From Ricordea florida (lineage: Eukaryota; Cnidaria; Anthozoa; Corallimorpharia; Ricordeidae), in the NCBI GenBank assembly GCA_949710005.1, contig OX453276.1, positions 3,811,201 to 3,875,200 on the forward strand: a DNA stretch of 64,000 nt, given 5' to 3'. Positions 19,380 through 28,534 of the stretch are shown here, in pieces (the first letter of the stretch is position 1; each line of letters begins with the position of its first letter). Under the pieces are notes generated by a model. That model did not search any database and was not told the DNA's origin. It saw nothing but the letters and a program-made list of their open reading frames with translations. The translations under genes were made by a program, and so were the position numbers.

Positions 19380-20001
19380 TCACCGCGGGAATCTCTAAAT
19401 AACATTGGAATGGATAACGTAAACATAAACAGAGTCTCGAATATTTTTCAGTTTTCAGTAGTTCTACAAATTTTTTACATGTTTCAGAGTCTAAATCACC
19501 TCCATAATCTTCGAAAAGCATCTTCATACCTTTCTGTGATGGATTATGGAATGTAACAACACAAGCTACATTTTCACGGAATGGTTTTGCTATGGATGTT
19601 AATTGCTGAGTGAGAACCCATACTGATAATCCATGATGTCTTCCAGAGAATGCTAGATCTATAAACTTGTTCGATCGTTTCTTTAGATCATTCGAAACAG
19701 CACAATCGTCTAAAATTATTAGTGTATTTGTACCGGAGAACGAAGTTTGACAATCAGTTAACAATTCATTAATCTCATCAATGTTACTAGCATCTGGTGA
19801 TAATACAAAGAAACGTTTATCTCCGTGAGCAAATTTATGATAGGTTTTATTTTTAGAAAAAGTCGGACATATTAGAACAATGTATTCAAACACTTTTCGG
19901 AATGGTCCTCTTAGCTGATCTATTATGTACTTTGTCTTTCCACAATTTGTTGGACCTGTTATAATGCAATGAAAAGGAACTTTATCTCGTAATTCTTCCA
20001 T
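19375..20001 (-). CDS. ATP: Polinton packaging ATPase, FtsK/HerA-type (208 aa)
   Basis: A P-loop ATPase of the A32-like group that pumps DNA into capsids in Polintons and large DNA viruses. Walker A is GPTNCGKT (residues 16-23) and Walker B is TLIILDDC (93-100, Asp98/Asp99). Downstream, VLTQQLTSIAKPFREN supplies the Gln/Arg region typical of these motors. The length is normal for Polinton ATPases. It lies directly after the C-terminal part of the capsid gene, on the same strand. No damage is seen. Confidence 0.9.
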   Translation of the reverse strand: MEELRDKVPFHCIITGPTNCGKTKYIIDQLRGPFRKVFEYIVLICPTFSKNKTYHKFAHGDKRFFVLSPDASNIDEINELLTDCQTSFSGTNTLIILDDCAVSNDLKKRSNKFIDLAFSGRHHGLSVWVLTQQLTSIAKPFRENVACVVTFHNPSQKGMKMLFEDYGGDLDSETCKKFVELLKTEKYSRLCLCLRYPFQCYLEIPAVI

Positions 20002-20008
20002 CTTTTAA

Positions 20009-20381
20009 CTAATACATGATTGATCTTAAGTTTGAATTCATGATCTCCATCAACGCATCAGCCACCACAAACATGTAACAGGTCATAATACCAGATCCAC
20101 TAAGATTTCTTTCAATTTCTATTTTTACACCATCTCGTGTATCGGCTAGGGCCAGACCTCCTCCATGAATACCATTATCTGGGTGAGTTCTCAAATCTAT
20201 CCACAGAGCAAACTTATTAGCATAAAAATCCTTTTCCTTTACACCATCTCTTCCGAAACGTTTCTTTACCGACTCCCAGAGGTCTGACGGTACCATTCCC
20301 TTAGAGTAGATACGATTTGGTATACCATCAACATCGATATTTATTGAGGTTATGCCTGGATTGAAAAAATTCTCAGAGTCT
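20009..20381 (-). pseudogene. MCP: Major capsid protein, C-terminal part (gene split by CACTA insert)
   Basis: The last ~124 codons of the double-jelly-roll major capsid gene. Hallmarks are FNPGITSINIDVDG, ANKFALWIDLRTHPDNGIHG and a hydrophobic C-terminal strand (GIMTCYMFVVADALMEI). Upstream it runs without a start into the end of the CACTA transposon at 20385. The ATG at 20296 is internal and not the natural start. The N-terminal part is at 26647-27509. Confidence 0.85.
20021..20030 (-). promoter_or_regulatory. Degenerate motif upstream of the ATPase gene
   Basis: CTTAAGATCA on the minus strand, ending 19 nt before the ATPase ATG. It is a weaker match to TTTAAAGATT and lies within the capsid coding end. 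Confidence 0.3.
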
Positions 20382-20404
20382 CGTCACTAGACCAAAAGCC
20401 ACAT

Positions 20405-20630
20405 TTTAATCACATTTAAGTTGCATTAAACAACCCTAGAACTTGGGTCTACATTTAAGTTTAGTTTAATTGTTTAAAACATCACTTAAATCAATGCTAT
20501 TGTCATAGTGGGGTTTAAGTGCCCCTGAAACATACATTATACACCTGAAGCCATTTAAGTTCCTTAAATGGAGATTAAACATTCTCTAAATTAATGGTTG
20601 TGTTTTGGTTCACATAAATGACTATTTATT
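20405..20630. repeat. Left subterminal repeats of the CACTA element
   Basis: At least seven TTTAAG/CTTAAA-type hexamers in both orientations, a density not seen elsewhere in the window. Such repeats bind the element's own accessory protein in plant CACTA elements. Confidence 0.7.
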
Positions 20631-21449
20631 GATATATAACAGGAATAGTAAGAATTATAATTGTCCAGTGTGTAACATCACTGTGCACTTCATTGCTCAA
20701 GTATCTTCAAATTGTCTCTTTTCTCCATAACAGAATCAGAACACCAAAACATGAAAGCAACGTAAAAATGTCTTGACATTTTGAACTCAGTTCAATAAAA
20801 AAGTAATATAATTTTAAAAAAATATCATCAAGAAGAAAAATGACCATATTTCACTAATCACACTAAGACAAGTGTATTAAGAAACTTTAATTTTATCCGT
20901 ATATGTAGTTTCCATGTCCACAGTCATGTACCCTTATTAGCTTATGCATCAAAATTTTGATACAGTGTATATATGTTGTCAAGTAACCACAATGTACAAA
21001 TGTGTCAATCTCCAAATCGAAAGACAATGTAAGATGGAACAGAACGATATTTTTACACTTACACAACATTTGCATCAACATTAACACCTGATCTAACAAG
21101 TAGCATATGACAATTTGCAAAAGTGGTGTGAACTGTCAATCAAAAGTAGTCATTTGTATATGCACTTTCCTATGTACCAATTTATTTCAGCTGGTTAAAC
21201 CTAAGTTTGTATGCAATCCGTAGTGCCACAGTACTGTTAAGAAAATACTGGTGCCTTCAGAACTCAAATACTGTCCAGTCATATCATAATAAAAATTATT
21301 TTTTCAGAGAAAAAAAGAGAAATAAGGAGAACGTTTGCTTCAATGATACAGTCTCTTCTTAGCTAAGAACCCTATCAATGATTTAATCTAAATCTGTAAA
21401 ATGCCAGCACGACGAGGTATAGGGCAAACTGCCATAAGTTTGGCATTAC

Positions 21450-21644
21450 CTAGAGAAAGATAAGCTGCAGTAAAGAGGCTGTGGATTCTGTGCACTTTAG
21501 CGATTGAGATGAACATTTCGTTTTTGTGTGACGGCGATACGAAGATGAATGTGCGAAGGACTTTCCGCAAGTTTCACACTTATCACAGAAGAAAGGGCTT
21601 GGAGTGTTTTCGACGAAACTTGTTTCAGGATAATCTTCGGCCAT
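21450..21644 (-). CDS. Possible first exon with one C2H2 zinc finger
   Basis: From an ATG at 21644 the minus strand encodes MAEDYPETSF followed by CETCGKSFAHSSSYRRHTKTKC, a single C2H2-type finger (C-x2-C-x12-H-x3-H/C). The reading ends in low-quality sequence and may be spliced. Further left (about 21070-21120) the minus strand has an ankyrin-like string (HMLLVRSGVNVDA) next to a GTAAG donor, possibly another exon or a decayed one. It diverges from the gene at 21927 across a ~280-bp shared upstream region. Confidence 0.35.
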   Translation of the reverse strand: MAEDYPETSFVENTPSPFFCDKCETCGKSFAHSSSYRRHTKTKCSSQSLKCTESTASLLQLIFL

Positions 21645-21926
21645 TTTGTTGATTATCAAAGACGGAAACCGCAATCGGTAATGATTGATTTGCGTCACGA
21701 GCCATGAATGGCCCTATTGTTATCCCAAGCAATTTGCATTTGGTTTTTCTGCTTCATTGCAATTGGTTGGTTTTCGATAGTAAGCCAATCAGAAAGTGAG
21801 AGTGTCGGTCGCGGGATGTATGTTTCATGTAGTTAGCGTCATTTAGAAGTTCGCATTCCAGCTTCGTTCCTTGCCGTGTGCTCGCTCGTGTTTTACAGTT
21901 AGTTACACTTCACTTTTCCGGTAACG

Positions 21927-22160
21927 ATGACTGCACTAGGTGCTCAACAGGAACGACAGCTTCTTCTGATTGAAAGGATGAGCGGTAAAATGGATGCGAT
22001 TTGCGACAGTCAAAAGAGACTCCAGGATGCCAATGCAAGCCTGCGACAGGAGAACGAAAGACTAAGAGACGAATTACAAAAGAAGGAGAAGCAGGGCAAC
22101 CGACGTGGTTTGAGAAATTCACGGCGGAGTTCTACAGTTGAAATTCCAAATGAACTAAGG
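21927..22160 (+). CDS. CACTA cargo gene, exon 1 (coiled coil)
   Basis: First exon of a 295-aa protein encoded by five exons with clean GT-AG introns: 21927-22160, 23091-23161, 23896-23999, 24174-24283, 25568-25936. Summed coding length is 888 nt with matching phases (0, 2, 1, 0). This exon gives a leucine/glutamate-rich coiled coil (RLQDANASLRQENERLRDEL, about residues 32-51) and a basic Ser/Arg patch before the GTGAGT donor. I do not recognise the family. By position it could be the accessory DNA-binding protein of the transposon; this is inference. Confidence 0.7.
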
Positions 22161-22195
22161 GTGAGTAGATCTTTTTGTTTTCGTGGAGCAACTTC

Positions 22196-22310
22196 AGAAT
22201 ACCCGTCCACTCATTTACATGTGTCGGGGGCTTTTGAAGAACGAGGTATATCACAATGGACTCTTTTGTTATTCATCAGTATGTAAATAAGTGGACGGGT
22301 ATTCTGGAGT
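22196..22310. repeat. Small fold-back in intron 1 of the cargo gene
   Basis: AGAATACCCGTCCACT at the left is mirrored by AGTGGACGGGTATTCT at the right. Confidence 0.7.
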
Positions 22311-22704
22311 CTGACGCCATTTCATTTACTTCTTTTTGTTGAAGCAAAACATTGTATGCTAGATGAATTCGAAGTAAAAAGACGAGTACCTATTATTATT
22401 AGTTAGTATACCTATTACTTCGTGTGTGGGCGCATGAAGCTCGAACGTGGTGGTGAGTTAACTTTAGTGTGGGGACGAAGTGACTGGTTTTCAATTTGCA
22501 TCGTGTACTCAAGCCACAGCTGTGCGTGTATGAGGGCCATGAGACGGCGATCTTTTCAGTTTTGTTGAAAATCTTTTCAATCTTAGCTTCAGTAAAGATC
22601 TTTTAATCAAAGATTTTAATCTCCTCAAAAACCACAAAAACTCAAGTTCATTTCTTAATATAATTATGCCCCGTACTCATTGCACTTGTTTAGAGAGGGC
22701 TTTG

Positions 22705-22860
22705 CGGTAAGATTTCCGCACAGGTCCCTACTTCATTATGCATTCTGTAACTATACTATTTCGTTCTTCGAACACAAGAAATATTTGCACGTGAATTACA
22801 CCAGACAAGACAGCTTCCGCATGCATAATGAGTAGGGACCTGTGCGGAAATCATTCCGCG
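22705..22860. repeat. Fold-back in intron 1 of the cargo gene
   Basis: GATTTCCGCACAGGTCCCTA with ATTATGCAT is mirrored at about 22822-22853. The outer, weaker arms extend further. Confidence 0.7.
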
Positions 22861-23090
22861 CGACTACACCAGGAATAATGAAGTATGGGGTTTAATAGGG
22901 AATTCTTGCCCTTTTTACAGTGTTTGATTCGATATCTGAGAAGCAGTCTAGTAATACAGGAAAGTGGTTGCATTATCTTCCTTATGCGCGACAATATGTA
23001 ATTAGCATCGTGAGGAGCAGTTGTTCCGACCTGTAACCTCAAAAACTTCATTAATTCTTGCACTGATTTTGTATTATCACGCTCTTGCAG

Positions 23091-23161
23091 AAACGGTTTC
23101 GATTTATTTACAAGAAGTTGGTGGAAAAGAAGATGTTAAAGGGCTTCATTGTTGATGAGGA
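23091..23161 (+). CDS. CACTA cargo gene, exon 2
   Basis: Basic helix KRFRFIYKKLVEKKMLKGF. Acceptor CTCTTGCAG and donor GTATGT. It enters in phase 0 and leaves two bases. Confidence 0.6.
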
Positions 23162-23895
23162 GTATGTATTCAATTTCCTTTTACATTATCAGAGCCATGA
23201 TCAGTAATTTAGAGATGAACCAAGGCACTTTCCTTTGTCATTTTTTCCTTATTTCCTGTACAACATTTAACATGCTATTGTTTTAAATTTAGTGGAAATT
23301 GGGATCTTGATGACTTCTGGGGCTATATAAAACACAGAATGTTTGTAAAATAATACTGATCCCATTGCTGTCATCATAAACACCCCAATTATTTAGAAAT
23401 AGAATTTAACCAATTTACATTGCCTCATTTTTTTCTGGTTACATTCTTGGTTGTAGATATAAACACTGAGGACATTTCCTTATTTCCAAATAATTTGACT
23501 CAAGAGTGCGGTGGTGGGCATGTATTTTAAGGTGCTCGGTATTCAGCGATAAATTGTCTAAACAACACTAGTACTTATAACTGGTCTGGGAGCTCTACTA
23601 CTACAGCAAATGAGAAACATGCTGATGCTGGAGCTGGCTACTTAAATTAGTGGTCCTAGCTGGTGGTGTCCACTATAGGTTTATTAGAATTTGTCCATGC
23701 ACAAGCGTATAGGTTGTTTTGAGTTTTTGTTGGGTAGGCATTTGTAGAACCGGCTGCTTATGGAAATTTCCATGGGAACCTATATTCCAGAGAGTTAATG
23801 TTATGTGCTCCACTTAAAGCACAGTCTGTGATGATTGTATTGCATGACCTTAAGTTTTGTTAAATAATTTTAAATATGCTGTTTTTTCTTTTAAG

Positions 23896-23999
23896 TCCAT
23901 CGTCTGAGGGAAACCAGATTGTTTTTACCCAAATTAAAGAAATTTTGAGGAAAGAACATGGTGGCGAAAACTGTCCTTGGACTGAATTACAAATGGAAG
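23896..23999 (+). CDS. CACTA cargo gene, exon 3
   Basis: Encodes EGNQIVFTQIKEILRKEHGG and CPWTELQME. Acceptor TTTTAAG and donor GTTTGT. Phases match exons 2 and 4. Confidence 0.6.
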
Positions 24000-24173
24000 G
24001 TTTGTACATTATTTTATTCTGTTCAAAGCTTATTGAGAGATAATATTGTGTGGTGCAAATGTCTTTGTTGAATCAAAACCCAAAGTGTTTTAAAACTGTA
24101 GGATTCCATTTTATATAAATCCTAGGGAGCACGATTTATTTGATATAATTGTTAATTGATAATTTTTCAACAG

Positions 24174-24283
24174 CCCAGTTTTGTCGCTATTTCACTACAA
24201 TACGGGAAAGGGACTTGAGGATCAGGACAGGCAAAAATAAAGAACACAAAGAAAAATGCAAAAAGAACAGACGGCTGTTAACT
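24174..24283 (+). CDS. CACTA cargo gene, exon 4
   Basis: Encodes FCRYFTTIRERDLRIRTGKN then a Lys-rich stretch, a likely nucleic-acid-binding or nuclear-targeting region. Acceptor TTTCAACAG and donor GTGAGT. Confidence 0.6.
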
Positions 24284-25049
24284 GTGAGTCTAGAAATATA
24301 TTCATTTAATTGATTATTGCATTTTGTAGTAATTATAATTTGTGTGTCAAATTGTTTTAACCATAAAAATGTATCTATTGAGCTGAGGGCTGATAGTTCC
24401 TTTGTCTGAACAATTTGCATTTTGATCCTACTGGGATGTTCAAATGTCCTGCCTGTTTCCATGCTTATAACAGTGTGCACGTAATGTATGGTTCTGAGGG
24501 AAAGTTTCATGAGAGTCCTGATGTTTCCTGAGATGAAGTCGAGGGAAACTTTAGGACCCAGAGGAAAACAAAACTAATCGTTATATACCTAGACTTTCAC
24601 TCAACAAAATGAGCACTGTGATTGGTCGATTGTTGATCACATGCCCCCGATCAAATTTAAATGTGTATTACAGGAAAAATTAACAAAGATGATACAACTG
24701 GCACACAGACAAAATTCTAATATTTGGATTTATGTTTTGATATTTAGACGCTTATGGTACCGTAGATATGAATTTTTTTGACTAGCTTTTATATTATAAA
24801 GATTAAGAAAAGTTGGAGAATTCGGACTTCTTAAAGTTCTTATTATTTAAATTTTCAACCCTGCTTTCAGAAATTATCACAAAAAAATATGCAATATAGC
24901 AAACAGGTTATTCTTACCCTTGGACTCTCAATGTTTGACAAGTAAATAATTATCCTTGGTATATTTACACATTTGTTGGTTTGGAGAATTTTGTAGGTTA
25001 ATTCAGTATTAAAGTGTTGATAATTGTAATGATGTTTATGATATGATGC

Positions 25050-25076
25050 TTAACCCTTTCACTCCCAAGAGTGACT

Positions 25077-25121
<45 letters not shown>

Positions 25122-25190
25122 ATGGAGACCCCTTGGGAGTGAAAGGGTTAAAAACTATCTCCCTTAACCCTTTCACTCCCAAGAGTGACT

Positions 25191-25235
<45 letters not shown>

Positions 25236-25265
25236 ATGGAGACCCCTTGGGAGTGAAAGGGTTAA
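25050..25265. repeat. Two tandem 102-bp MITEs
   Basis: Copies at 25050-25151 and 25164-25265 are identical as far as I can see, each bounded by TTAACCCTTTCACTCCCAAG and its complement. They sit in intron 4 of the cargo gene. A TTAA target site is possible. The open frame through both is an artefact. Confidence 0.85.
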
Positions 25266-25567
25266 TGATGATATGATATTAATGTCAGCTGCATTGCCAT
25301 AAATTTTCTATCTTATCAAAAAGCTCCTTATAACTTTTAGAGTCAGGGGGTTGGGTAAAAATGAATCACAAACTCATACAATTGAAGGAGTATTAATTGA
25401 ACCTTGGATTAAGCACCTAGAGTGAATCAGGCTTTTTTTTCTTTGCTTTGAGCAATTATTGTTTTTTTCAATGTAGCAATCATCATTTCCTCTTGTACTT
25501 CTTCTTATGACTTAACTTGCAGCTTCCTTTATTTATTCTCAATTGATTTAATATCATTCTCTGTTAG

Positions 25568-25936
25568 AAACTGGAAAGACGGAATCGTGCATTTGAGTTG
25601 GTTCAATCAAGCATGACAGCAACACAACGGCAGTGTGCTAGTGAGGTCCTGTTTATTGACTACATGAGCAGTGAGGAGTCAGATTATGATGAGATAGAGG
25701 ACCCCATTACAGGAGAAAAGCAGAGAAAACTTGCAAGATACCATAAAAAAAGGTTGCCATGGGAAAGGTCAAGCCTAAAAAACTTGAAACAAAAGTTGGA
25801 TCGCGCATACCATGACAGCCTGTCATTGCATGCTAGAGCCATGTCCAAGGCCAGAGAGGTGCATGGTGTGTCAACAAGACCAGCACCTGAAGGTCCAGCT
25901 TGGGCTGTTAGACAGATTGATACTGTTTATTCTTAG
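25568..25936 (+). CDS. CACTA cargo gene, exon 5 (last)
   Basis: The final 122 codons plus a TAG stop at 25934-25936. It has RRNRAFELVQ, an acidic patch (SSEESDYDEIED) and a Lys/Arg-rich segment (RYHKKRLPWERSSLKNLKQ). It is in phase with exon 4, and a possible AATAAA signal follows at 26111. The intact multi-exon frame in an insertion that breaks a viral-type gene suggests the CACTA copy arrived relatively recently. Confidence 0.7.
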   Translation, partial: KLERRNRAFELVQSSMTATQRQCASEVLFIDYMSSEESDYDEIEDPITGEKQRKLARYHKKRLPWERSSLKNLKQKLDRAYHDSLSLHARAMSKAREVHGVSTRPAPEGPAWAVRQIDTVYS

Positions 25937-26339
25937 GCCAATGGATCTCATGCTACTTTAAATGAGACCTTTTTTTCACACAGCAGACAATTGGCTCTAC
26001 TGTAAAAAATGCTACCAAAAAAGCAGTGTACTTTTAGATATTTTTAGTCACAACATTGTGAAACATTTTTCATATGTAAAGATTTATGACATGTAGGTCT
26101 TACTTAATTGAATAAAAAAAATGTTTTTCTTAATAAAAGGTATTTTTAATATAATCAAACAAGTGTACTGCAAGTGTTGGGTGGGTTTGCTGCAAAGCAA
26201 CAACAACTAAGACAACAGCAAATGAAATATACACTGTACATGTAACGACCAAGTAAAAAACACCACTGTTTATGAAGGAATACATTTGGTGGGTGACTTA
26301 AAACATGCTTATGAAATGAATATGGCCAAAAAGATATAG

Positions 26340-26640
26340 TTGAACCCTCTAAAATTAAATATAATTATGATCATTTAATTACCCTAAAACATGACTTTTA
26401 CACACATTTAGAATGTGTTTAAGTTTCTAATTAAACATAACGTAAACGTCAGAAGATATTTTGGTTGTATTTAATGCTCACTTAAACATACATTAAGCTT
26501 TAGCCTTAAGGGTGTTTAAGGCGGGTTTAAGGTGAAATTAAACATATTTTTAAGTTCTTAAACCTCTAATTAAATGTAGTAAACATAAGTTTAAGCCAAG
26601 ATTAATTTCAGTTTAAGTCTGCTTAAATGTTCTTTTTCTC
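26340..26640. repeat. Right subterminal repeats of the CACTA element
   Basis: More than ten TTTAAG/CTTAAA/TTTAATT units in both orientations, mirroring the left end. Confidence 0.7.
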
Positions 26641-26646
26641 CTTGTG

Positions 26647-27509
26647 CGTGCTCCTCCACCGTATGGTATTGTAAACAAACATAATATCCCTGTCATTGAC
26701 CTCCTAGGTAGATTAATATGCTGGTTTATAACACTGTCAGAAGGTCTGGATATTGTGAAAGTTTTGTGTAGAGTGACATTCTCGTAAAAGAATCCTTTAC
26801 CAACCTGATAAGCTGACTGTGCCTCACGAGCTAAGTATTCGCTTGATATGCAAGAATATTCCAACTCAAGGTTTGTGATTTTGTAAGTTGGAGGCTTGGT
26901 CGTGTCAGAATAAACAACAATATCATAAACTGGAGCCAGTGTAATCTCAAAGATTAGTTGATGATCTAACGCCTTTGGATAGAAAACCCCATGATCGTTG
27001 AGAATAGGATGATTTAGTGGGATATGGTACTTGGTGTTGTGTACTACTGCAAGAGCTACTTCCTTAGCATCTGTGTCTACCTTATCACCCGCATTTGTCC
27101 TAAGCTTCCTAATGTTTTCTGAAGAAATACCTTGTTTTAATCTATCCTCACGTTCTTCATCTGTTAAGAATAAGTCATGGTATGTTTGAAATAGATCGTA
27201 TCTTTGAGTATCCTGTAGTGTTTCACCACCAAAAAGAACCCTGAGTCTGGATACAAGGTTACTACCTACATTATTAACGAGGGTGTTATCAGCATGACCA
27301 TCAACAGTCAAGTTGAATAGTAGAGATAAACTTCCAGGTACAAGAACTAAATTCTCGGTAAGTTTTGGAATATTTATATATAGTGTTTCTCCAGGATTAG
27401 CTGATGATGGATTTAGTGTAATTCTATTCAATGTTGATTCCGCTTTCAAACCGAGTGGCTCTCTTGGAATCCTGTTTGGATTAATTTCTTCGGATATAGC
27501 TTGTGACAT
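26647..27509 (-). pseudogene. MCP: Major capsid protein, N-terminal part (gene split by CACTA insert)
   Basis: The first ~287 codons of the Polinton double-jelly-roll capsid protein. Recognisable strands are LVPGSLSLLFNLTVDG, NLVSRLRVLFGG and YDLFQTYHDLFLTDEERE near residues 75-140. The second jelly roll begins before the break. The frame runs about 11 codons into the CACTA terminus and stops at 26613, so those residues are transposon-derived. Lengths 863 and 373 nt of the two parts sum to a multiple of three, showing the break is a simple insertion with a 3-bp duplication. Without both jelly rolls a capsid is not expected to form. Confidence 0.9.
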
Positions 27510-27533
27510 ATTTTATTTTAAGGATGGGTGAAG

Positions 27534-27544
27534 TATTCTTTAAA
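27534..27544 (-). promoter_or_regulatory. TTTAAAGAATA motif upstream of the capsid gene
   Basis: Ends 24 nt before the capsid ATG and overlaps the first base of the integrase ATG on the other strand. A plus-strand variant (TTTTAAGGATG, about 27517-27527) faces the integrase, so the 34-bp gap may be a compact divergent promoter. Confidence 0.5.
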
Positions 27545-28533
27545 TGAGTAAGGAAAACATGTTATCAAAAATATATTATTCAACTTATGGATATTGGAAA
27601 GGATATTCTGCAATTCCTAAATTAGCTGAGAAAGCAAAAGTTAGTGAAGATGAGGCTAAAAGATGGCTTGAGAAACAGGCTCTATGGCAAATCTATCTAC
27701 CAGCTCCAAAATATATCCCTAGACCACACTGGACTGTGGATAAACCGAATCAGATTCATCAAGCAGATTTATTATTTTTACCACATGATAGAGTTGGAAG
27801 AAAGACTTATCGATATGCTCTGGTTGTGATTGATATAGCTAGTCGATACAAAGATGCTGAACCATTAACATCAAAAGAAAGTCATGAGATATCCAAAGCC
27901 TTCAGTAATATTTACTCTAGAAAGTTAAAATATCCTAAAACATTAATTGTTGATCCTGGAAGAGAATTTATGGGTGATGTGACAAAACTTATGAACATAC
28001 ATAATGTAAACATCCAGAGAAGTGAAGCTGGAAACCATAGAGCTCAAGCATTTGTTGAAAGAGCAAATAGAACATTAAGTGAACGATTATTTAGTCATCA
28101 ATATGCACAAGAAATGATTAGTAATGATCGATCTAGAGTATGGGTGAAACGATTACCAGCTATTTTGAAAACTCTGAATAGTGCACCAACGAGAATAACT
28201 GGTAAAGAGCCTGATAAAGCTATAAAAATGAAAGAGGTTGATATTGATCCTCCAAAATATAAGCGAGTTGTTGGAGTTGATGAGGTGAGGCTGCCGCTTG
28301 GGGTCAGGGTTAGATACTTACTCGCTCCGGGTGAACTTGAGGGTGGTGAACGAAGACGAGCTACGGATCCCATTTGGAGTATTCAGGTTTATGATATATC
28401 ACGTAGTGTGGTTTCATCTAATCAGCCAGTGTTGTATTATTTACTAGATGGACCTAGGCGTGGTTTTGTGAGGGAAGAACTTCAGGTTGTACCAGACGAT
28501 ACTGAGCTGCCGCCTAATTCTGTGATGAAATAA
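27544..28533 (+). CDS. INT: Polinton retrovirus-like integrase (329 aa)
   Basis: DDE-type integrase that inserts the linear element into the host genome. The N-terminal helical region (1-60) lacks a full HHCC zinc motif. The catalytic core runs from WTVDKPNQIHQADLLFL; catalytic residues are Asp75, Asp137 (VDPGREF) and Glu172 (AFVERANR). The C-terminus has an SH3/chromodomain-like tail (LYYLLDGPRRGFVREELQVV, about 295-314). The frame is complete. It starts 34 bp from the divergently transcribed capsid gene. Confidence 0.92.
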   Translation: MSKENMLSKIYYSTYGYWKGYSAIPKLAEKAKVSEDEAKRWLEKQALWQIYLPAPKYIPRPHWTVDKPNQIHQADLLFLPHDRVGRKTYRYALVVIDIASRYKDAEPLTSKESHEISKAFSNIYSRKLKYPKTLIVDPGREFMGDVTKLMNIHNVNIQRSEAGNHRAQAFVERANRTLSERLFSHQYAQEMISNDRSRVWVKRLPAILKTLNSAPTRITGKEPDKAIKMKEVDIDPPKYKRVVGVDEVRLPLGVRVRYLLAPGELEGGERRRATDPIWSIQVYDISRSVVSSNQPVLYYLLDGPRRGFVREELQVVPDDTELPPNSVMK

Positions 28534-28534
28534 G

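Larger units (their letters stand above)
20385..26646. mobile_element. CACTA-type (CMC/EnSpm-like) DNA transposon inserted in the capsid gene
   Basis: Termini are CACTAGACCAAAAG (left) and, on the other strand, CACAAGGAGAAAAAG (right), an imperfect inverted repeat starting with CAC. A 3-bp duplication CGT flanks it (20382-20384 and 26647-26649). Both ends (~240-300 bp) are packed with TTTAAG/CTTAAA units, matching the subterminal repeats typical of CACTA elements. It holds a five-exon plus-strand gene and a possible divergent minus-strand gene. No transposase catalytic domain is recognised, so it may be non-autonomous or carry an unrecognised enzyme. Confidence 0.8.

Noticed and set aside
20009..20296. 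An independent 95-aa gene
   Set aside because: Its ATG is an internal Met of the capsid protein; coding similarity extends upstream to the insertion edge.
26613..27509. A complete 298-aa capsid gene
   Set aside because: The last ~11 codons come from the CACTA end, and the second jelly roll continues at 20009-20381.
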